64,000 bases of DNA from Struthio camelus (taxonomy: Eukaryota; Chordata; Aves; Struthioniformes; Struthionidae), in the NCBI RefSeq assembly GCF_040807025.1, contig NC_090968.1, positions 930,001 to 994,000 on the forward strand. Reading direction: 5' to 3'. Numbering within the stretch: the first letter of the stretch is position 1; the number at the start of each line of letters is the position of its first letter. The position numbers and the translations under genes are program-made. The notes beneath the pieces are model-generated. The model ran no database searches and was not told the DNA's origin. It saw nothing but the letters and a program-made list of their open reading frames with translations. Positions 58,941 through 64,000 of the stretch are shown here, piece after piece.

Positions 58941-60620
58941 CCCCCCCCCGCCGCCGCCGCCCCGACCCCGGAGCTGCCCCCGCTTCCGGACCCCCCTTCC
59001 CGGCCCCGGAGCTCCCCCCCGGCCCCGCAGCCCCGGGAGCCCCTCCCGGTCCCAGACCTCCCCCCCCCTCCGGACCCGGAGATCCCCCCGGCCCCAAAGC
59101 CCCAGGAGCCCCCCCGGTCCCAGACCCTTCCCCCGGCCCCGCAGCCCCCCAGCCCCCGGAGCCCCCCCCCCCCCCCGCTCCCGCAGCTGCCCCCGGCGCT
59201 GGAGCTCCTCCCGGCCCCGCAGCCCCCGCAGCCCCGCCGGCCCCAGACCCACCCCCCCGGCTGCTGAGCACACCCCCGGCCCCGCAGCCCTCCCCGCCCC
59301 GCAGCCCCCCAGCCCCCCAGCCCCAGAGCTCCCTGGCCCCGGAGCTCCCCCCGACCCCGCAGCCCCCGGAGCTCTGCTGGTCCCGCCCCCCCTCCCCGGC
59401 CCTGCAGGCGCCCCCGGCCCCGGAGCTCACCCCGCCCCGCAGCCCCCCCGGTCCCAGACCCCCTCTGGCTTCTGAGCCCCCCTCCCCAGCCCCGAACCTC
59501 CCCCCGGCCCTGCAGCCCCTCCAACCCCGCAGCCCCCCCCAGCTCCCCCGAGCCCCCCAGCACCCCATGGTCCCTGACCCTCCCACCCCCACAACACACC
59601 CAGCCCCATAACACCCCTCTTCCCAAGCCCCCCCCCCCCAGCCACAAGCCCCTCTCCCTGGCCTCGAACCTTCCCCTGGCCCCACAGCCCCCCCGACCCC
59701 TGAGCCCCTCCCAGCCCCCCAGCACCCCATGGCCCTGACCCTCCCACCCACCCCCACAATACACCCAGCCCCACAGCCTCCCCCAGCCCCTGAGCCCCCC
59801 CAGCCCCACAACACCCCTGGTCCCAAGCACCCCCCCAGCCCTGCAGCCCCTCCCAGCCACTGAGCCCCCCGGCCCCCCAGCCCCCTCCCCAGCCCCAGAC
59901 CACCCCCAGCCCCACAGGCCCCCCCTGCCCAGCAGTCCCCCTTTGCCCCTCAGCCCCCTTCCCAGCCCCAACCCCCCCCCAGCCCTGCAGGCCCCCCTGG
60001 CCCCACAACACCCCCAGCCCTGGGAGCCCCCTGGCCCTTGAGCTCCCCCCAGCCCCACAACACTCCTGGCCCCACAGCCCCCCCCCAGCACTGCGGCCCC
60101 CTCCCCAACCTGAACCCCCCCTGACCCCACAACACCCTCAGCCTGAGCCCCCTCCCCAACCCCCCCACCTCCACAGCCCCCCCCAGCCTGGCAGCCCCCC
60201 CCCAGCCTGGCAGCCCCCCAGCCCCACCCCCCCCAGCCCCTGACCAACCCCAGCCCCACAACACCCCTAGCCCCTGAGCTCCCTCCCCAGCCCCAAACCC
60301 CCTGGCCCCTGACCCCCCCACCAGCCTGGCAGCCCTCCCCCAGTTCTCCAGCCCCCTCCAGCCCCAGAGCTCCCCCCAGCCCCCCCAGTCCCAGACCCCC
60401 CCAGCTGCTGAGCCCCCCCCGGCCCCGGACCCCCCCCCGAGCCCCTGAGCCCCTCTCAGCCCCAAACCCCCTCCTGGCCCCAAACCCCCTCCCCAGCCCT
60501 TGAGCCCCCCTGGCCTCAGAGCCCCCCTGCCTCCCACCCCAGACCTGGCCTCCCGGCTGCTGAGCACCCCCCACCCCCAGCCCCTGAGCCCCCCTCGGCC
60601 CCAAACGCCGCCGGGGAGGG
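58939..60620. repeat. C-rich (minus strand G-rich) degenerate minisatellite
   Basis: About 1.7 kb built from variable-length copies of short words such as CCCCGGCCCCGCAGCCCC and CCCCAGCCCCACAACACCCC. C accounts for most of the plus strand and A and T are scarce. The left part (to about 59450) is rich in CpG (CGGCCCCG, CCCCGCAG). The right part mostly shows the CA or TG equivalents (CCAGCCCCACAG), with CpG returning near 60410-60440. The tract keeps long frames open (354 codons plus, 675 codons minus) that consist only of Pro/Ala/Ser or Gly/Ala/Arg low-complexity residues; these are by-products. The minus-strand G runs can form G-quadruplexes. Confidence 0.85.
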
Positions 60621-60762
60621 TCCCGCATAGTTCCGAGCGCCGCCAGCAGGGAGGGGAGCTCCTGGGCTGCGGGGCGTGCGGCGAGCGGCTCGGGTCTCAG
60701 CTGGCCGGCCCCGGGGGGAGGGGGGGGGGCCTCCCTCGCCTCTCACCCAGGGGCAGCCGGGC

Positions 60763-60826
60763 TCAGAGCTTGAGGGCCGTGACGCGGGGGATGTGGAAGG
60801 GGCAGGTCTCGTCCGAGCCCGTGGAG
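60763..60826 (-). CDS. PROM2: PROM2 terminal exon and stop codon
   Basis: Reads [20 protein letters not shown] and stops at TGA (60763-60765). The FHIPRV-LKL ending is shared with mammalian prominin-2 and supports the paralogue assignment. The acceptor TTCGGCAG precedes it. The 3' UTR runs leftwards into the G-rich tract on this strand. Confidence 0.92.
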
Positions 60827-63800
60827 CTGCCGAAGGCGGGCGGCCCGTCAGCGGCACCGCTCGGCCCCCCGCCCCAGGTGGCCGAGCCGAGGGTGCCGGG
60901 TGCCGGGTGCCGAGCCGCTTACATGAGCCGGCGGCGGCCGGGTCGGAAGTGCTCGGCGAGCTGGACGGCCAAGACGATGGCGGGCACGAGGCAGAAGGTG
61001 CAGCAGGCCAGGCTGAACCAGAAGGCGTTCTGCGGGGAGGGAGCGACGCCGCGTCGGTTCGGCCGCCAACGACCCCCCCCCCACCCAAATCTCGCCCCCC
61101 CCCTCCACCCCCCGGACCCGACCTACCCAGGGCTCGGCGATGCGGTCGCACAGGATCACCCGGCCGTTGTCCAGCGCCGTGGCGAGCGGCTGGCACGAGG
61201 CCACCTCCTCCCGCAGCTGCGCCAGAAGCCGCGGCGTGAAGGCACGATGCTCGGGGGCTTTTTTTGGGGGGGGGGGAACGTCACGGTGTCCCCCCACCCC
61301 CCACCCCAGGCCAGCACCTACCGTCTGCCCGACCCAGTGCAGGTACTGCGAGAAATAGCGCAGCTCCTTGCGGGCGAAGCAGCCGAGCTCCTGCGGCCGG
61401 AGGGAGAGGAGGCGGCAGGGTGGGTGGGCGCCAGGTGCCCCCCCCCCCCCCACCTGGGGTCACCTTCCCGAAACCGGTCGCGCTCACCTGCCGGAGCAGC
61501 CGCTGGGCTCGCGCCGGCAGAGCCGCCTCCAGCGAGGCCGTGGCCGCCAGCGTCTCGTTCAGCCGGGCCTGGGTGGAGGAGAGCGGGGGGCGATGGCGCT
61601 CGGGGCGGTGCGGGGGGGGGGGGGGCGCAGGACCAGCCGGGGTTTTGGGTGGTGTTTGGGCGGTGGAGTTGGGGTGGGGGGGGCTCGGAGAGACCCGCTT
61701 CTCCGCGGCGGGTACCTGGAGGTGAGGCGCCAGCGCGGAGAGGAAGCGGACGCTTTCGTTCAGCTTCGCCTGCGAGACGGGGACAGTCGGAGCCGCAGCC
61801 GCTGTGAATTAAACCTCCCCCCCCCCCCACTCCCCAAAACCGGCCGGGGCGCGGACTCACCACCGAGGCCTCCTGCTCGCGCACCGTGGAGTTGTGCACC
61901 CGCCACAGGGCCAGGGCTTCGGCCGCCAGGCGCGCCGCCACCGTGCCGTTCCTCTGCGGGTGGAGGTGGCGTCAGCGGCGTCCCCGCTGCCGTCCCCGCC
62001 GTCCCTGTTGCCACCCCCACCGCCGTCCCCACCACCGTCCCCACCACTCTCCCCACCGTCCCCGTCACCATCCCCACTGTCGTCCCCCCCACTGTCCCCA
62101 CCGCTGTCCCCGCCGCCGTCCCCACCACTGTTCCCGCTGTCCCCGTCGCCGTCCCCGCTGCCGTCCCCACCACCATCCCCACCACTGTCCCCGCTGTCCC
62201 CACCACCATCCCCACCACCATCCCCACCACTCTCCCCACCGTCCCCGCCGCCATCCCCACTGTCCCCGTCGCCATCCCCACCGCCGTCCCCACCACTGTC
62301 CCCACTATCGCTGTCCCAACCGCTGTGCCCACCACTGTCCCTGCTGTCCCCACCACCGTCCCCACCATCCCTGTTGCCATCCCCATCGCTGTCCCCGCCA
62401 TCCCCACCGCTGTCCCCATCACTGTCCCCACTGTTGCTGTCCCCGTCGCCATCCCCGCCACTGTCCCCGTCGCCATCCCCACCGTCCCCGTCGCCATCCC
62501 CACCGCCCCCGTCGCCGTCCCCACCGCCCCGCTCCTCACCTGCATTTTCTGCAGCCCCTCCAGGCTGCTGGCGAGGCCGGCGAGGCTGGTCTTCACCACG
62601 GGGTTTCGCATCTGGGGGGAGACGGGCGTCACGGGCCGCGTCGCCTGCGGACGAGCCTCCCGCGGGGGGAGGACGGCGGCGGCGGCGACCGACCGACCTC
62701 GGCGCGGAAGCGCCCGTAGTCCAGCCGGTCGACGCCGCTGCGGGCGAAGGTCCGCAGGTCGCGGCGGCCGTCGGCGCCCAGCAGCCGCACGTCGCCCAGG
62801 CGGGCGCTGAAGTCGGCCAGGCGTTTCTGGAAGGCGGCGGCGTACTGCGGAGAGGAGAGGCCGGCTCGCGTCGCCGGCGAAGGACCCCCCCCCCCCGCCC
62901 CAGGCGGTGATGGGGGGGGAACCCACTTTTGGGAGCAGGGAGGGGGGGGACAGCCCTCACCTTGGAGGCTTCGAGGTGCTCGCCGAGGTCGTAGGGCTCG
63001 TCGAGCTGCAGCACTTCCCAGAGCCCCGCGCCGCTCTTGCACTCGCTGCCGAGGCGGACGGCGTGGGCGGCCATCCCCCCCCCAGCCAAGCACCCCCCCC
63101 GGGACCCTCCCACCTCGGGGGGGGGGTGGGTTTTGAGGGGAAAGTGAGAAAAAAAGGGAAGCGGGGCCCGAGAGCTCACTGGTACGCGGCGCTGAGGTTA
63201 TAGCCCCGGCGGAGGTTGAGTTGCCGGCTGAGGTTCATGGAGGGCGGCAGGTTCCCGGGGGTGTCGATGAACTGCACGGGGGGAGCGCAGGCGAGGATGA
63301 GGCCGCCGAAGAGCCTTCATCCCGCCGCGCCGAGCGTCGCCGCCGCCCACCTCGTAGATCTCCCGGTTGCCCCAATTCCTGCAGACCAGTGTCTGGACGT
63401 TGCCGCCCACCAGGAAAGAGGCCAAAACCAGGAGGCTCAGGAAGGCGGAGAAGAGGAAACTGAGGCCGACGCCACTGCAACGGGCAGAGCGGGCGCCGTG
63501 GGCGACCGGCCGGCCGGGCCGGGCCCGCGCGGAGGCCAGCGCTCGCCCCCTCCACCCCGGGGACCTACACCATGAGAAAGCGGGCGCCGGCTTCGCTTCG
63601 GCACTCGGGCTCGCCGGGGTGCTGACGCCGGCGGAGCCCGTAGGCGCCCAGCGCCATCCCCGCCGCGTTGCAGCCCAGGACGAGGAGGACGGCGGCGCAG
63701 AGGGCCATGCCGGCCGTCCACCTGCGGAGGGAGGAGGAAGGCGTCCTGGAGAGGCGCCAGCCTCGGGGCGGGCGGAAAGGGGCGCTCAGCACCCGTCTCC

Positions 63801-64000
63801 TCCGGCATGCCCCCCCCCACCATCTTCCCCGGCTCCGGCATCACCTGTACCGCTCCAAGCGCCTGGCCTCCTGCAGGTAGGGGCGGCTGCCGTCCTCGGC
63901 CGCCCGCAGCGCCTGGCTGGCGAGCCGCGCGTAGTCGGGCGGCGGGAAGCCGGCGGCGATGGCCCGCACCTTCTCTGTCGCTTTGGCCAGCTCGAGCCGC
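60763..64000 (-). CDS. PROM2: Prominin-2, C-terminal 461 residues (14 exons, 5' part outside window)
   Basis: A pentaspan membrane glycoprotein of plasma-membrane protrusions that binds cholesterol-rich membrane. Coding exons in transcript order: 63845-64000 (partial), 63569-63721, 63351-63474, 63180-63271, 62961-63045, 62698-62844, 62540-62611, 61861-61953, 61716-61769, 61488-61568, 61322-61390, 61127-61216, 60923-61029, 60763-60826. They sum to 1387 bases, one leading base plus 461 codons and TGA. All boundaries have GT and AG; phases agree throughout. Order of parts: end of extracellular loop 1, TM3, short cytoplasmic stretch, TM4, extracellular loop 2, TM5, cytoplasmic tail. Family hallmarks: [12 protein letters not shown] after TM4, [22 protein letters not shown] before TM5 and the C-terminus [11 protein letters not shown]. 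These fit PROM2 better than PROM1, whose corresponding post-TM4 motif is FLVGANVEKLIC. The 461 residues are about 55% of the usual 830 or so. Introns are mostly 79-147 bp. Weak donors: GTCGGT at 62697 and GTACCC at 61715. Confidence 0.93.
60923..61029 (-). CDS. PROM2: PROM2 exon: transmembrane segment 5
   Basis: Begins [20 protein letters not shown] and continues [15 protein letters not shown]. This is the fifth membrane span followed by the basic stop-transfer sequence at the start of the cytoplasmic tail. The donor GTAAGC at 60922 is strong. It ends two bases into an Ile codon completed by the last exon. Confidence 0.93.
61127..63271 (-). CDS. PROM2: PROM2 extracellular loop 2 (nine exons)
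   Basis: Exons 63180-63271, 62961-63045, 62698-62844, 62540-62611, 61861-61953, 61716-61769, 61488-61568, 61322-61390 and 61127-61216. N-glycosylation sequons visible: NLS twice in the first exon, then NGT and NST (61861-61953), NES (61716-61769) and NET (61488-61568). Cysteines expected in prominin loops occur in ECKSG, LGCFARK, VASCQPL and VILCDR. The exon at 62698 carries [10 protein letters not shown] and [11 protein letters not shown], matching the helix-turn pattern shared with PROM1. The start of the 62961 exon was set by the acceptor CTCGGCAG at 63046 because it restores the split His codon and the AYHECK junction. Confidence 0.9.
61954..62539. repeat. GTCCCC-type minisatellite filling a PROM2 intron
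   Basis: The longest PROM2 intron in the window (586 bp) is mostly composed, on the plus strand, of short words such as CCGTCCCCACCACTGTCCCC and CCATCCCCACCGTCCCCGTC. The spacings are mainly multiples of 3. The frame therefore stays open on both strands (Val-Pro-Thr repeats plus, Gly-Thr-Val-Met-Ala or Gly-Asp repeats minus) and links neighbouring exons into artificial frames. It is treated as intron because canonical GT and AG borders flank it, its length is not a multiple of 3 and prominins lack such repeats. Confidence 0.88.
63351..63474 (-). CDS. PROM2: PROM2 exon: transmembrane segment 4 and start of loop 2
   Basis: Encodes [20 protein letters not shown], the fourth membrane span, continuing directly into [10 protein letters not shown]. 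That motif is the most diagnostic prominin-2 signature in the window and contains a loop-2 cysteine. It ends with NWGNREIYE at a phase-0 donor GTGGGC. Confidence 0.92.
63569..63721 (-). CDS. PROM2: PROM2 exon: transmembrane segment 3
   Basis: Contains the hydrophobic stretch [20 protein letters not shown], the third membrane span. It is followed by a basic and polar turn ([11 protein letters not shown]) and the conserved AGARFLM leading to the fourth span. The acceptor CCTCCGCAG and donor GTAGGT are both good matches. A codon is split at each end. Confidence 0.9.
63845..64000 (-). CDS. PROM2: PROM2 exon: end of extracellular loop 1 (partial at window edge)
   Basis: After one leading base it reads 51 codons and two bases, beginning [12 protein letters not shown] and ending RRLERY plus a split Arg codon. 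It is predicted to be largely helical (Leu/Ala/Arg/Glu-rich), as expected for the membrane-proximal part of the first large extracellular loop. The donor is GTGATG at 63844. Its upstream boundary lies beyond the window. Confidence 0.85.

Noticed and set aside
58601..60628. 675-codon minus-strand frame and overlapping plus-strand frames in the C-rich tract
   Set aside because: Composition is only Gly/Ala/Arg/Trp or Pro/Ala/Ser from a degenerate minisatellite. No domain is present and frames overlap on both strands.
61368..62810. 480-codon plus-strand frame with Val-Pro-Thr repeats
   Set aside because: It is antisense to well-supported PROM2 exons and is created by the intronic minisatellite.
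63046..63073. Extending the PROM2 exon 62961-63045 upstream to an ATG at 63073
   Set aside because: The acceptor CTCGGCAG at 63046 restores the split codon and the conserved AYHECK junction; the extended version has no AG acceptor in the G-run before it.
60763..64000. Assignment to prominin-1 instead of prominin-2
   Set aside because: [33 protein letters not shown] and the FHIPRV-LKL C-terminus fit prominin-2. Prominin-1 has FLVGANVEKLIC and a longer, different tail.

Overview
The window looks like one end of a gene-dense, GC-rich chromosome of a bird (or another sauropsid), most likely a microchromosome. This rests on three things: the C-terminal half of a prominin-2 (PROM2) gene with very short, GC-rich introns; a short-unit, CpG-rich satellite array next to it; and no bacterial gene organisation. 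No diagnostic species marker (for example a CR1 3' end) was seen, so the taxonomic call is an inference.

Layout. (1) Positions 1-53729 are one uninterrupted head-to-tail tandem array of a 31-bp unit, all in one orientation, continuing past the left edge. It holds roughly 1,700 units. The units are arranged in higher-order blocks of about 0.7-2.1 kb, each opened by the same marker unit (45 marker units located). The blocks are arranged in larger super-blocks of about 8-13 kb. The unit is 1 modulo 3 and has no stop codon in its usual form, so the array is open in all six frames over long stretches. None of those frames is believed to be a gene. (2) Positions 53400-53729 are the decayed right edge of the array. 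(3) Positions 53730 to about 58680 are ordinary single-copy DNA of moderate GC content. No protein or RNA gene could be recognised there; the one notable element is a cluster of three X-box-like palindromic motifs at 56449-56491. (4) Positions 58680-58940 are CpG-rich, and 58939-60620 is a C-rich (G-rich on the minus strand) minisatellite tract. (5) From 64000 down to 60763 on the minus strand lie 14 coding exons of PROM2, open at the right edge. They join in frame to 461 residues plus a stop. They run from the end of the first large extracellular loop through membrane segments 3 and 4, the second extracellular loop and membrane segment 5 to the cytoplasmic tail. A GTCCCC-type minisatellite fills the longest intron.

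Only one protein-coding gene is supported. PROM2 is transcribed towards the array, and the C-rich tract lies in its 3' UTR or just beyond. The most unusual content is the hierarchical 31-bp satellite. Its block order, shared variants and eroded edge record repeated segmental amplification.
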